A program made the translations under genes and the position numbers. DNA of 54,747 bases from Bacteroidales bacterium. Its GTDB lineage: Bacteria > Bacteroidota > Bacteroidia > Bacteroidales > Muribaculaceae. Below are positions 17,253-25,197 of this stretch, one piece after another; positions within the stretch are counted from its first letter, which is position 1; each line of letters opens with the position of its first letter. The stretch covers positions 1-54,747 of the forward strand of contig JAJBVL010000056.1 of NCBI GenBank assembly GCA_020859845.1, read 5' to 3'. The notes under the pieces are model-generated. The model made no database searches, was not told the origin of the DNA, and saw only the letters and a program-made list of their open reading frames with translations.

Positions 17253-18755
17253 TTAGGAATAAAACCATACCACGATGCCTGCTATAATCACGTAGGCCAA
17301 AGCATAGGGCACGGCGTTTTTGAGTATAACGCCTTCGGTGCCCTGCGTGTTGCAGGCCGAGGTGGCGATAGAGATGCTCTGTGGCGAGATGATTTTGCCG
17401 CCAGTAGCGCCTGCCGTATTGGCTGCTGCTATCCAATTGGGGTCTACGCCTATCTGCGACCCTACGGTGGCCTGAAGTTTGCCAAACATTATGTTGGCCG
17501 AGGTGTCGCTGCCGGTCAAGAAGGTGCCGAGCGCACCGATGAGGGGGGCAAACAATGGGTAAGCTGCGCCAGTAGCCACCGCCAACGCTTCGGCCAGTGT
17601 AAATGTCATGCCCGCATACTCCATAATCGAGGAGAACGCTATCAGGCATATCACAGTGACCACCGTCTGCCACAGTTGGCAGCATGAACGGCCGAGGACC
17701 TTCATCAGATGGCCCAGCCTCCCGCCTTGGAGTAGGCCTCCGACGAGCGACCCTATAAACAATAGGAGACCGGCTTGGGTGAGCCACTGTATAGTGATGT
17801 GCTTAGTGACTCCACCTATGGGGTAATCAAATGTCGAGGCCCAAGCATCGCCGAGCGCGGCGCGAATGCCAGGGAAGATAGGACTTGTGAAGAGCACCAA
17901 GAGCAATATCAAGATGTAAACGGCCCAGGCATCAAGGATTTGGCCAAAGGTGTATTTTGTGGGTTGAGGCTTGCAGGTCTGTCCACGCTCAATGATTTTG
18001 CCTATTATCAGGATGACGATTATCGAGGCTATGGAGCCGAGTATGGCTGGCAGCTCGGCCCCGATATAGACGGCCGAAAAATACTGCACTGCCAAGCTGA
18101 CGGCTCCCACCACGAGGCTTAAAACCAAGTTTTTGCCCACCACCTCACGCCGGCTATCCGTCAGGAACGTTATCACCATAGGCACCAAAAACATCAGCAG
18201 CGATAGCTGCATCACCACCATGGAGCTAAGGGTGACCAGCGGAAGCTCTGTCTGCTGCCCTAGGACGATGACAGGCACGCCCACAGCGCCAAAGGCTGTT
18301 GGCACCGAATTGGCTATCAAACTCACCAGCGCCGAGAAGAGAGGTTTATATCCCAAGGAAATAAGGATTGCGGCAGGAATAGCCACCGCGGTGCCAAAGC
18401 CCGCCATGCCTTCCAGAAGGCCACCAAATCCCCAGGTGATGAGAAGCACCTGAACGCTGCGGTCGGTCGACACCGAAGCAAATTGCTCCTTCAATACATT
18501 TATCCTACCAGTGGCCACCAGCACATTGTAGCTGTATATAGCCATCAAGATGACAAAGAGGATGGGAAACAGAGCCTTCGTAGCGCCATAAAGAAATGTC
18601 ACTCCCGAAGCGCTCCAAGAGAAGTCGAAGCATCCCACTGCCAAGCCCACAGTCACCAAGAGGGTGATAAGACTGCTCTTGTCGCTTGACATCTTAAAGA
18701 CGCCCATCAGCACGATGAGCACAATGATAGGAATCGATGCAAGAAAGATATTCAT
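17253..18755 (-). CDS. lctP: L-lactate permease, LctP family
   Basis: 500-aa integral membrane protein with about 12-14 hydrophobic segments and almost no signal-like charged N-terminus (MNIFLASIPIIVLIVLMG). Family motifs: WGFGGLLEGMAGFGTAVAIPAAIL, cut here to the diagnostic LLEGMAGFGTAVAIPA, and LGTFLTGSDTSANIMFG near the C-terminus. Predicted proton-coupled lactate/glycolate uptake or export. It lies just upstream of proB-proA and is divergent from the nucleoside permease; a functional link to proline synthesis is not apparent. Confidence 0.93.
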   Translation of the reverse strand: MNIFLASIPIIVLIVLMGVFKMSSDKSSLITLLVTVGLAVGCFDFSWSASGVTFLYGATKALFPILFVILMAIYSYNVLVATGRINVLKEQFASVSTDRSVQVLLITWGFGGLLEGMAGFGTAVAIPAAILISLGYKPLFSALVSLIANSVPTAFGAVGVPVIVLGQQTELPLVTLSSMVVMQLSLLMFLVPMVITFLTDSRREVVGKNLVLSLVVGAVSLAVQYFSAVYIGAELPAILGSIASIIVILIIGKIIERGQTCKPQPTKYTFGQILDAWAVYILILLLVLFTSPIFPGIRAALGDAWASTFDYPIGGVTKHITIQWLTQAGLLLFIGSLVGGLLQGGRLGHLMKVLGRSCCQLWQTVVTVICLIAFSSIMEYAGMTFTLAEALAVATGAAYPLFAPLIGALGTFLTGSDTSANIMFGKLQATVGSQIGVDPNWIAAANTAGATGGKIISPQSISIATSACNTQGTEGVILKNAVPYALAYVIIAGIVVWFYS

Positions 18756-18835
18756 TTGGATGAAGATTTTATGAGACCACGAAATTAGTTAATTTTTTAA
18801 CACCTCATATCCATAAGCGCTAAAAAAGTTTTTAC

Positions 18836-18843
18836 TATTTTTG
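18836..18843 (+). promoter_or_regulatory. Candidate -7 box TATTTTTG
   Basis: Matches TAnnTTTG, 22 bases before the permease ATG, implying a short leader. Confidence 0.55.
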
Positions 18844-18865
18844 TGCCACTCATCCTATCATCACC

Positions 18866-20176
18866 ATGCTTAGACTGCTACTTTTTCTTCAGTTTGCTAT
18901 ATGGGGGGCCTACCTCATATGTTTAGGGCAATATCTTGGAGCCTCTGGCTTGGGGGCTTACATCGCGTGGTTTTACTCAGCGCAAGGTTTTGTAGCCATA
19001 TTTATGCCTACCCTGATGGGGTATATCGCCGACCGGTGGATTCCCTCGCAGCGTATGCTGGCCCTGTGTCATCTCCTGTCAAGCTCCTTCATGCTTGGCG
19101 CTTGGTATTACGGCACCACCCATGAAGAGCTACAGTTGGCGCCATTCTTGACTCTCTACGTATGCGCCCTTGCCTTCTATATGCCTACAATCGCCCTGTG
19201 CAATGCCACGTGCTTCAAGATTATCAAGCAGCGCGGCGGCGAGCCAGTGAAGCAGTTCCCAGCCATCAGGATGTGGGGCACGATAGGGTTTATAGCGGCC
19301 ATGTGGCTTGTCAACTCATTGTATTATCATGATGGAGAGTGGGGATTCACCCTCTCCGACAGCAATCCTATGGGTGTCTACCGCTTTCAGTATACCGATA
19401 TGCAGCTCTTAGCCTCGTCGCTTTTGGGGTTTATTACGGTCGTCTACTGTCTTTTTCTCCCCAATTGCCCAGTGGCGCCAGCGCAGGAGTGGCGAGGGCT
19501 GCGGAGCCTCTTCGGGTTGGATGCTTTTCAGCTCTTCAAGACGCCCCAGACGGCCATCTTCCTCTGCTTCGCCGTGCTGATAGGCGTGGAGCTCCAGATT
19601 TCCAATGGTTATGCCACGACGTTTATCACGAGCTTTAAGGGAGTGCCTTCGATGGCCGACACCTTTGGCGCCAACAACGCTACGCTGCTCACGTCGCTCT
19701 CTCAGATTTCGGAGGCTCTCTGTATTCTCCTGATACCTTTCTTCATGCGTCGCTATGGCATCAAGGTGGTGATCCTAATGGCAATGGGTGGCTGGGCATT
19801 GCGCTTTGGTCTCTTCGGGCTGGGCGATACAGGCGAGGGCCTCTGGATGCTTATCCTGTCGATGATTGTCTACGGTGTGGCTTTCGACTTCTACAACGTC
19901 TCCGGAGCGCTGTATATCGACCAAGTGAGCCATCATTCCATCAAAGCCTCTGCGCAGGGGCTCTTCATGCTGATGACCAATGGCATTGGAGCCACCGTGG
20001 GCATGCTCGGCGCTGGCGCGGTGGTCAACCACTACTGTCACTGGGCGACGCTCCCCGGCGGCGTCAGCTGCATGATAGGCAACTGGCCAGCCACCTGGCT
20101 CGTCTTCGCCGCCTACGCCGCCCTCATCATGCTCCTCTTCGCCCTCCTCTTCCGCCCCAAACCCCAAAAGGAGTGA
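18866..20176 (+). CDS. Nucleoside:H+ symporter, NupG-family MFS transporter
   Basis: 436 aa with about 12 membrane helices. Its start, LLLFLQFAIWGAYLICLGQY, and the first loop, GYIADRWIPSQRML, match the NupG/XapB nucleoside permease family, as do MWGTIGFIAAMWLV and the late SAQGLFMLMTNGIGATVG. Predicted inner-membrane uptake of nucleosides with protons. No signal peptide. The C-terminus ends in a short basic tail (RPKPQKE). The exact nucleoside range cannot be read from sequence. Confidence 0.9.
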   Translation: MLRLLLFLQFAIWGAYLICLGQYLGASGLGAYIAWFYSAQGFVAIFMPTLMGYIADRWIPSQRMLALCHLLSSSFMLGAWYYGTTHEELQLAPFLTLYVCALAFYMPTIALCNATCFKIIKQRGGEPVKQFPAIRMWGTIGFIAAMWLVNSLYYHDGEWGFTLSDSNPMGVYRFQYTDMQLLASSLLGFITVVYCLFLPNCPVAPAQEWRGLRSLFGLDAFQLFKTPQTAIFLCFAVLIGVELQISNGYATTFITSFKGVPSMADTFGANNATLLTSLSQISEALCILLIPFFMRRYGIKVVILMAMGGWALRFGLFGLGDTGEGLWMLILSMIVYGVAFDFYNVSGALYIDQVSHHSIKASAQGLFMLMTNGIGATVGMLGAGAVVNHYCHWATLPGGVSCMIGNWPATWLVFAAYAALIMLLFALLFRPKPQKE

Positions 20177-20339
20177 CTGCTTCCTTCTACACCTCATCAT
20201 CCTCTACCCCTACGCGTAAATGCAACTACCGTTTCAAATAGGCTTTTATAAATAACACACAAAATTTTATATAGATGACAATAAGAAAGATGACCTTCCA
20301 ACCTCCCTACTTATGGAGTATCCTAACAATAAAAACAAA

Positions 20340-20387
20340 TTGAGTATTTTGACATTTTCTTCTCAAAACATTTTGAGAATTTTGACA
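20340..20387 (+). repeat. Direct repeat pair with internal palindrome
   Basis: TTGAGTATTTTGACA (20340-20354) recurs as TTGAGAATTTTGACA (20373-20387), 33 bases on, with one mismatch. A perfect 9-bp inverted repeat TTCTCAAAA-CA-TTTTGAGAA (20360-20379) lies partly between them. The position upstream of the ruined ATPase gene suggests its promoter/operator. Confidence 0.55.
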
Positions 20388-20852
20388 AAAACAGTAATTT
20401 TACGCTATCAATCAAACGTATATGAAATACATTTTTAAGCGTAAGGTTTACGAGGAACTCCTTGAATGGAAAACCCAATCCAATGGGGAGACGGCACTCC
20501 TTGTTCAGGGAGCAAGGCGCGTAGATTCGTGGAGAACGACATCTACATCAAGTTGTTGAGCGACAAGTTGAGCAAAGATTTAGGCTATGTGTATGAGAAC
20601 ATGGTCGCCCAAATGCTTGTGGCGGCTGGTCACAAACTTTATTATTACACCTTCCCGACAGAGAAAGGTAACCATTTATATGAGGTAGACTTCCTCATAT
20701 CAGAGGGGACAAAAATTTCACCAATTGAGGTTAAATCATCGAGCTATAAGGCTCATAAGTCGCTCGACAAGTTCAGTGAAAAGTTTTCGAAACGAATTAA
20801 TCATCGTTACCTTATTTATACTAAGGACCTACGGTTCGATGACAAGGTAACG

Positions 20853-20860
20853 TATTTACC
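20853..20860 (+). repeat. Target-site duplication, left copy (TATTTACC)
   Basis: Eight-base TATTTACC, repeated exactly at 22404-22411 on the other side of the IS. The 8-bp size is usual for IS256-family insertions. Confidence 0.9.
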
Positions 20861-22403
20861 GGTAGTGTTTCAGCCAGTGTGTCTGGGGCCAGTCTGCCGC
20901 CAGTCTGTAATCGGATGACGCTGCAAAGTTAATTCATCGGTTTGAAAGTTTAATCGAGAGATTGTATTTTTGTAGTGCAGCCGGACGAGGAAACGGGCTC
21001 TGCTGAGGAGCAACCCGCCAGCAACATGGCTGCGCCAACACTGAATGCCGCAAGGCTCGGGCCGCGTCCTGTGCTGGACGCGGCCTTTTGCATTCAGGAT
21101 GGCTCCTCGGCTAAGAAAACCTTTCCCCTCAGTCGGGGAAAAGCGTCTTGTCGGAGGTGATGCGGGGCAACACACGGTCGAAGGGCTTGTGCTCCATGGC
21201 CACGCTGCCCATCAGGGTGAGGACTGATTCCTCGTTGGGCATGGCGGTGCGCATCTTGGTGACGCGCCGGAAGTCGCGGTTGAGCCGCTCGATCCAGTTG
21301 GTGGGGTAGATCATAGACTGGATTTCAGGCGAGTAGTTGAGGTAGGTCATGTAGGCTTTGTAGTCGGCGTTGTTGCGCAGGAGCTTGATGGAGCCGTAAT
21401 CCTTGCCCCAGCGGTCGCACATGGCCTGCCACGCAGCCCATGCCATCTCCACGGTATAGTCGCGCTGGCCGGTGCGGAACACGTCGCGCAGGTCGGCGGC
21501 CAAAGCAGCCTTGTCGCCGTGGCGCACGCGGGCGAACATGTTGCGCTTCAGGTGGGTCACGCAGCGCTGTAGAGGGGTGCCGGGGAACTTCTCGCCCACC
21601 ACGGTGTCGAGTCCCGCGATGCCGTCTGCCACCACGAGCCCCACACGCTCCACGCCCCGGGCCTTGAGCGTTCCGAATAGTGTCCCCCAGCCGGTGGCGC
21701 TCTCTGTGGGCATGTTCCAGATGCCCAGTACCTCGCGCCGGCCTTCCTCCGTGACCGCCAGCGCCACGTAGAAGGCCTCGGTGGCCACGGACCGCTTGCG
21801 GTGAATCTTGATGTGCACGCAGTCGACGAACACCACAGGATAGTACGCCTCCAGACCGCGCTCCAGCCACTGTGACACCTGCTCGCGAACACACTGTACC
21901 ATGCGGCTGACGCTCGCCTTGGAGTAGTTCTCCCCGTAGATCTGGCCGAAAACGTCGGCCACCTGCTCCTGCGTCAACCCCTTGGTGTAGAGCACTCCCG
22001 CCAGACGGTCGCACTCCTCCTCCTGGTTGCGCAGGATCGCGAGAATCTGTGGGTGAAAGTTGCCGTAGCGGTCGCGCGGGATTCGGAACTCAAGCCTGCG
22101 GCCCTGCCCGTAGGTGTGCCCGGGCCGATAGCCGTTACCCTTGTTCGAAGGGTTATTACGCAGAAACTCACCGCGTTCCGCCACCATCATGCTCTCGAGC
22201 ATGATCTCCAGAAGGTCATGAAGACCGTTTTCTCGCTCTGCGTGCTTGCGCATGAGCTCGGAAATTTGTACTTTTGTCAAGTCCATACATCTGTGATTTA
22301 GAAGTTTGGTCACTCCAAAATTACAGACTTTTGGCGAGACTGGCCTAACCGCCAGTCTTTTTTTGTGCCTCTACGGCTCAGACACACTGCTTGGGACAGT
22401 ATC
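20861..22403. mobile_element. IS256-family insertion sequence, complete
   Basis: 1543 bp between 8-bp target duplications. The ends are imperfect inverted repeats: of the first 27 bases about 20 match, with GTGTGTCTG at the same offset (position 17) from each end. It holds one transposase gene on the minus strand plus about 270 bp of noncoding DNA on the left, longer than usual. Intact ends, intact transposase and an unmutated duplication point to recent insertion. Confidence 0.92.
21129..22313 (-). CDS. IS256-family (mutator-type) transposase
   Basis: 394 aa DDE transposase. Visible catalytic-core motifs: VVFVDCVHIKIHRK (first Asp), GLVVADGIAGLDTVVGEKFP (second Asp), the mutator signature LQRCVTHLKRNMFARV, and YPTNWIERLNRDFRR with the Glu. 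An N-terminal DNA-binding part (LMRKHAERENGLHDLLEIML) precedes it. The gene is full length and codes on the strand opposite to the gene it interrupts. Cut-and-paste or copy-out movement is typical of this family. Confidence 0.95.
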   Translation of the reverse strand: MTKLLNHRCMDLTKVQISELMRKHAERENGLHDLLEIMLESMMVAERGEFLRNNPSNKGNGYRPGHTYGQGRRLEFRIPRDRYGNFHPQILAILRNQEEECDRLAGVLYTKGLTQEQVADVFGQIYGENYSKASVSRMVQCVREQVSQWLERGLEAYYPVVFVDCVHIKIHRKRSVATEAFYVALAVTEEGRREVLGIWNMPTESATGWGTLFGTLKARGVERVGLVVADGIAGLDTVVGEKFPGTPLQRCVTHLKRNMFARVRHGDKAALAADLRDVFRTGQRDYTVEMAWAAWQAMCDRWGKDYGSIKLLRNNADYKAYMTYLNYSPEIQSMIYPTNWIERLNRDFRRVTKMRTAMPNEESVLTLMGSVAMEHKPFDRVLPRITSDKTLFPD

Positions 22404-22411
22404 TATTTACC
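22404..22411 (+). repeat. Target-site duplication, right copy (TATTTACC)
   Basis: Exact match to 20853-20860. Reading resumes here in the interrupted ATPase frame. Confidence 0.9.
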
Positions 22412-22523
22412 TATCTACATGACAATGTTTTTATAGAATTCCTCTCCAGGCTGAATTGTGTAGGACAGCTTAAAAGGGAACAAAAAGTACTCACCTTTTG
22501 GATTTGGAAGATGAGGAATAAAG

Positions 22524-22694
22524 TTAGGCGAAAGTCCAATAAGTAAATAGCAATCCCATGAAGATTGCTAGGATATGGAGCAACCACCGCCACCAGCTTT
22601 TCCCATACTTGGCATCTTCTACTATTCCAACGAAGCCACAGATTATTAGCAGCAATGCCACACAAAGGCATAGTAACCAATCAAATTGAACCAT
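22524..22694 (-). CDS. Small two-helix membrane protein
   Basis: 56 aa from the ATG at 22694 (MVQFDWLLCLCVALLLIICG), with two hydrophobic helices separated by a short charged loop VEDAKYGKSWWRW, and a second helix LLHILAIFMGLLFTYW. The frame continues upstream to 22736 (70 aa) but those residues are polar and unlike a start. No family recognised. It is isolated, minus strand, between the IS-struck gene and the blaI operon. Similar in plan to the 64-aa protein at 24861. Confidence 0.5.
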   Translation of the reverse strand: MVQFDWLLCLCVALLLIICGFVGIVEDAKYGKSWWRWLLHILAIFMGLLFTYWTFA

Positions 22695-22736
22695 TTGAGT
22701 ATAATTTTTTATAACCTTGTTTTGTTCTAAAAACAA

Positions 22737-23029
22737 CTATCAAAGGATTTGGTTTATGCCAACCACTTACGCCATAGAAGTTTGCCCCAGAAATTTCTCT
22801 CGAGGCCTACCGTTGCTCCGACTGATCGTCCCTTTGATGCTCAATGAGTTTTACCCTTTTCTCGCCATGCGTGTTTTGGCGAGAATCAATAGAGAGCATC
22901 ACGCGCTCCATGGCTTTATGCCGAAGATAAGGCTCTGAATCCCCGAATAATTGCTATCCTTCAGCCCTTTGCGCCCGTGGTGTGGTGAAACCCATATTAG
23001 GCCAATTCTTGTCTATTCTATGGAAGTAG
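22737..23029. other. Noncoding interval with one hairpin
   Basis: No convincing gene. A hairpin with 9-bp arms TTCTCGCCA (22859-22867) and TGGCGAGAA (22877-22885) and a 9-base loop is the only structure noticed; it lacks a T-run. Confidence 0.4.
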
Positions 23030-23126
23030 AACTAAAGTTGTAGTTAAGAAAGGTTAAAGTTTGAGGTGGTCGATTGCAAACTACAAATTTCGTTGTATCT
23101 TTGCCGTATCAACTAATATCGTAGTT
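23030..23126 (+). promoter_or_regulatory. blaI promoter with three BlaI-type operator dyads
   Basis: Promoter: TTG at 23074-23076 and -7 box TATCTTTG at 23096-23103 with 19 bases between. Three dyads of identical geometry (5-bp arms, 6-bp spacer, 16 bp in all): AACTA-N6-TAGTT at 23030-23045, TACAA-N6-TTGTA at 23082-23097, and AACTA-N6-TAGTT at 23111-23126. The middle one overlaps the -7 box and the last ends at the base before the blaI ATG. TACA/TGTA-type dyads are what BlaI/MecI repressors bind, so autorepression is likely. Confidence 0.75.
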
Positions 23127-23528
23127 ATGAAAAGACCAAAAGCTAAAGAAAACCTGACTCCCAAGGAGGAGGAAGTGATGCGCCTTCTATGGGAACACGG
23201 GCCTATTCAAGTAAGCAAGATGCTTGAACTGTACCCTGACCCCAAACCACACTTCAACACCGTTTCGACCTTCGTACGCCGCCTGGAGGCAAAGGGCTGG
23301 GTGAGCCATGAAGAACGCGACGGCGCGTTCCACTACTACGCCGTGGCTCGAAAAGAAGACTTTCGCAATGAAAGCCTCTGGACCTTCGTCAAAAACTATT
23401 TCGGAGGCAGTTACTACGGAGCTGTGTCATCGCTCGTGGAGGAAGAGAAGATTTCAGCAGAAGAGCTGAAAGAGTTGCTCGATTACATTCAACGAAAGAA
23501 TCCTTCAAAAGGAAATGCAAATGGGTGA
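23127..23528 (+). CDS. blaI: BlaI/MecI-family transcriptional repressor
   Basis: 133 aa from the ATG at 23127. Winged-helix repressor: LTPKEEEVMRLLWEHGPIQ, then FNTVSTFVRRLEAKGWVSHE (recognition helix and wing) and HYYAVARKEDF, followed by the helical dimerisation tail that ends LLDYIQRKNPSK. It is the partner of the membrane sensor-protease encoded next, which overlaps its 3' end by 14 bases. In this family the sensor's activation leads to repressor cleavage and derepression. The regulated genes here may be only this operon. Confidence 0.93.
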   Translation: MKRPKAKENLTPKEEEVMRLLWEHGPIQVSKMLELYPDPKPHFNTVSTFVRRLEAKGWVSHEERDGAFHYYAVARKEDFRNESLWTFVKNYFGGSYYGAVSSLVEEEKISAEELKELLDYIQRKNPSKGNANG

Positions 23529-24810
23529 ATTGCTGGCGTATTCTATAGAAGGAGGTGTATTGCTGCTCGCCATGTTTCTTGCTTACCGCCTTACGTTAGC
23601 TCAGGAGAACCAACCTGGCTACAACCGTGGGGTGCTGTTGGCAATCTACGTTGTGGCCTTCGCGTCGCTGCCGATGTGGTCTTTGGCACAGAAGTTAACA
23701 ACACCAGAGGCCTCACAGATGGCGATGGTGGATAATGTCGAGATTGTCGATACTATCCTCACCCCTATGTCACAACACGTATGGGGTAGAGTGATCTTAT
23801 GGTCCTACATAGGAGGAATAGCCATAGTGCTCACAAATACTCTTCTCACTTGGGTGCGTCTACTGCGTATCGTGCACAATGGCAAGAAGGTCTTCAAAGA
23901 GGGCTTCACGCTTGTACTGACCGATGATGAGCGGCTTGCACCATTTAGCTGGATGCGCTATGTTGTGGTGAGCCGTGCTAACTGCGAGAGCGCCATTCTC
24001 GACCATGAGTTAAAGCATATCGCGTGTCATCACTGGGTTGACCTGATAGTGGCCCAGGTTGTGTGCGTAGTCAACTGGTTCAATCCCGCCGCGTGGCTCA
24101 TGCGCGAAGAGTTGATGCTCGTCCATAAATATCAGGCTGACATGGCAGTGATTGACCATGGCCATTCGCCCCTCGAATATCAAATGCTGTTAGTAAAAAA
24201 AGCTGTTGGCGCCAGATTCCCGTCCTTAGCCAACAGCCTCAATCATAGTAAACTTAAAAAACGTATCACCATGATGTACAAATCTCCATGTGGTGCGAGG
24301 CGCCGTTGGCGTGCCCTCGCGCTTGTACCAGCCCTTGGGTTGGCTCTCGGCCTCATGGCCGTACCGGCAATCAGTGCCGCTGTGTCAACCATCAGTTCTA
24401 GTTCGCTGTCCGTCGACAAAGGTACGGAAATTTCCGATCCTGAGCAAGTCAATAAGTCCACGGCTCCAGCGATTCCAGTGGTGGAAACCGCCGAAGTGAT
24501 GCCACAGTATCCTGGGGGAGAACTCGCAATGTTCCAAGCCCTAAATGAGAGTGTCGATTTTCCAAATCCCGAGCAGCTTCGTGGATGGGGATCTGATGCG
24601 GATGGCCTCACAGTGGTAGGGTTTGTTGTCAACGAGGATGGCAATCCCACCGACTTCAGTATAATCAAGTCGTGTGGCTACAGCGACCTCGACCAAGCCG
24701 CTATCGACGGCGTGAAGAAGGCCGTGTCAGTCAAGTGGACACCCGCCTCCGACCACGGCAAGCCCGTCGCCGTCAGCTTCGCACTGCCCGTCAAGTTCAA
24801 GCAACAATAA
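23515..24810 (+). CDS. blaR1: BlaR1/MecR1-type M56 sensor peptidase fused to a TonB C-terminal domain
   Basis: 431 aa. N-terminal part has four hydrophobic segments and a cytoplasmic zinc-protease site ILDHELKHIACHHW (HELKH about 164-168) with the downstream glutamate in AWLMREELMLVHKYQADM. After another hydrophobic segment (ALALVPALGLALGLMAVP, about 270-290) it lacks a penicillin-binding sensor domain; instead about 100 residues (from VMPQYPGGELAMFQAL to KWTPASDHGKPVAVSFALPV) form a TonB-C-type domain in the periplasm. This fusion is widespread in Bacteroidota. Its signal is unknown; the TonB-C domain may contact an envelope ligand or partner. Start at 23515 or 23521. Confidence 0.92.
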   Translation: MQMGELLAYSIEGGVLLLAMFLAYRLTLAQENQPGYNRGVLLAIYVVAFASLPMWSLAQKLTTPEASQMAMVDNVEIVDTILTPMSQHVWGRVILWSYIGGIAIVLTNTLLTWVRLLRIVHNGKKVFKEGFTLVLTDDERLAPFSWMRYVVVSRANCESAILDHELKHIACHHWVDLIVAQVVCVVNWFNPAAWLMREELMLVHKYQADMAVIDHGHSPLEYQMLLVKKAVGARFPSLANSLNHSKLKKRITMMYKSPCGARRRWRALALVPALGLALGLMAVPAISAAVSTISSSSLSVDKGTEISDPEQVNKSTAPAIPVVETAEVMPQYPGGELAMFQALNESVDFPNPEQLRGWGSDADGLTVVGFVVNEDGNPTDFSIIKSCGYSDLDQAAIDGVKKAVSVKWTPASDHGKPVAVSFALPVKFKQQ

Positions 24811-24830
24811 CAGCAATTCATACAAATCAG

Positions 24831-24860
24831 GGGAGATGCGGTCGGGAGGCCGCACCTCCC
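24831..24860. terminator. Hairpin terminator after blaR1
   Basis: GGGAG-A-TGCGG stem pairs with CCGCA-C-CTCCC (24831 to 24860), one internal mismatch, then TTACTTTT. It directly adjoins the stop of the minus-strand small protein and may serve both. Confidence 0.6.
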
Positions 24861-25055
24861 TTACTTTTCGCAAGCCGTCATCACTATATCGACGAGTATG
24901 CCAAGGCAGATTAACAATAAGGCATAGCACGCTAATTTAAGGTAGCGACGACGTCTGACATCCTTGACCTTCGCAAAGAGATGTTTGTCGGCCGCGGCAA
25001 ACGTCACGGCTAAGATGAGGCCTATTACGGCCAGTATGGTGACGTAGCGGAGCAT
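24861..25055 (-). CDS. Small two-helix membrane protein
   Basis: 64 aa from the ATG at 25055: hydrophobic helix MLRYVTILAVIGLILAVTFA, a basic loop AKVKDVRRRRYLK, and a second helix LACYALLLICLGILVDIV. The inside-positive loop indicates both ends face out. No family recognised. It is convergent with blaR1 and divergent from the helical-repeat gene at 25198. A longer frame reaching to 25337 would overlap that gene and is unlikely. Confidence 0.5.
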   Translation of the reverse strand: MLRYVTILAVIGLILAVTFAAADKHLFAKVKDVRRRRYLKLACYALLLICLGILVDIVMTACEK

Positions 25056-25127
25056 AATACTTTTTTCATCGTTAGACGCGAGAATAAGAGAATAGTTTCT
25101 TTGATTGGAAATTAAAAAAAGAAGTAT

Positions 25128-25135
25128 TAACTTTG
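25128..25135 (+). promoter_or_regulatory. Candidate promoter: -7 box TAACTTTG
   Basis: Matches TAnnTTTG; a TTG at 25105-25107 stands 20 bases upstream as a -33 element. Leader about 60 bases to the ATG at 25198. Confidence 0.6.
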
Positions 25136-25197
25136 TGGCAGTGTATATCAGGGGCAATGCCCTTAAAATCCTATACCATCCTCTACTGCCCACCATC

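Larger units (their letters stand above)
20422..22436 (+). pseudogene. Wrecked DUF4143-type AAA ATPase gene, interrupted by an IS
   Basis: The ATG at 20422 starts MKYIFKRKVYEELLEWKTQS, running to VQGARR, exactly where the Walker A loop of this ATPase family should follow. The sequence then jumps, out of frame, to FVENDIYIKLLSDKLSKDLG and continues to the family's C-terminal nuclease-like domain (LYEVDFLISEG, IEVKSSSYKAHKSLDKF) up to TYLP at 20860. The gene resumes after the IS as YLPIYMTMFL and stops at 22436. So a large internal deletion of perhaps 250 codons removed the ATPase core, and a transposon later split the tail. An intact relative is at 28204. Confidence 0.85.

Noticed and set aside
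22717-22938. Small plus-strand frame upstream of blaI
   Set aside because: Composition and lack of promoter or motif suggest chance; it overlaps the start of the minus-strand small protein and a hairpin.
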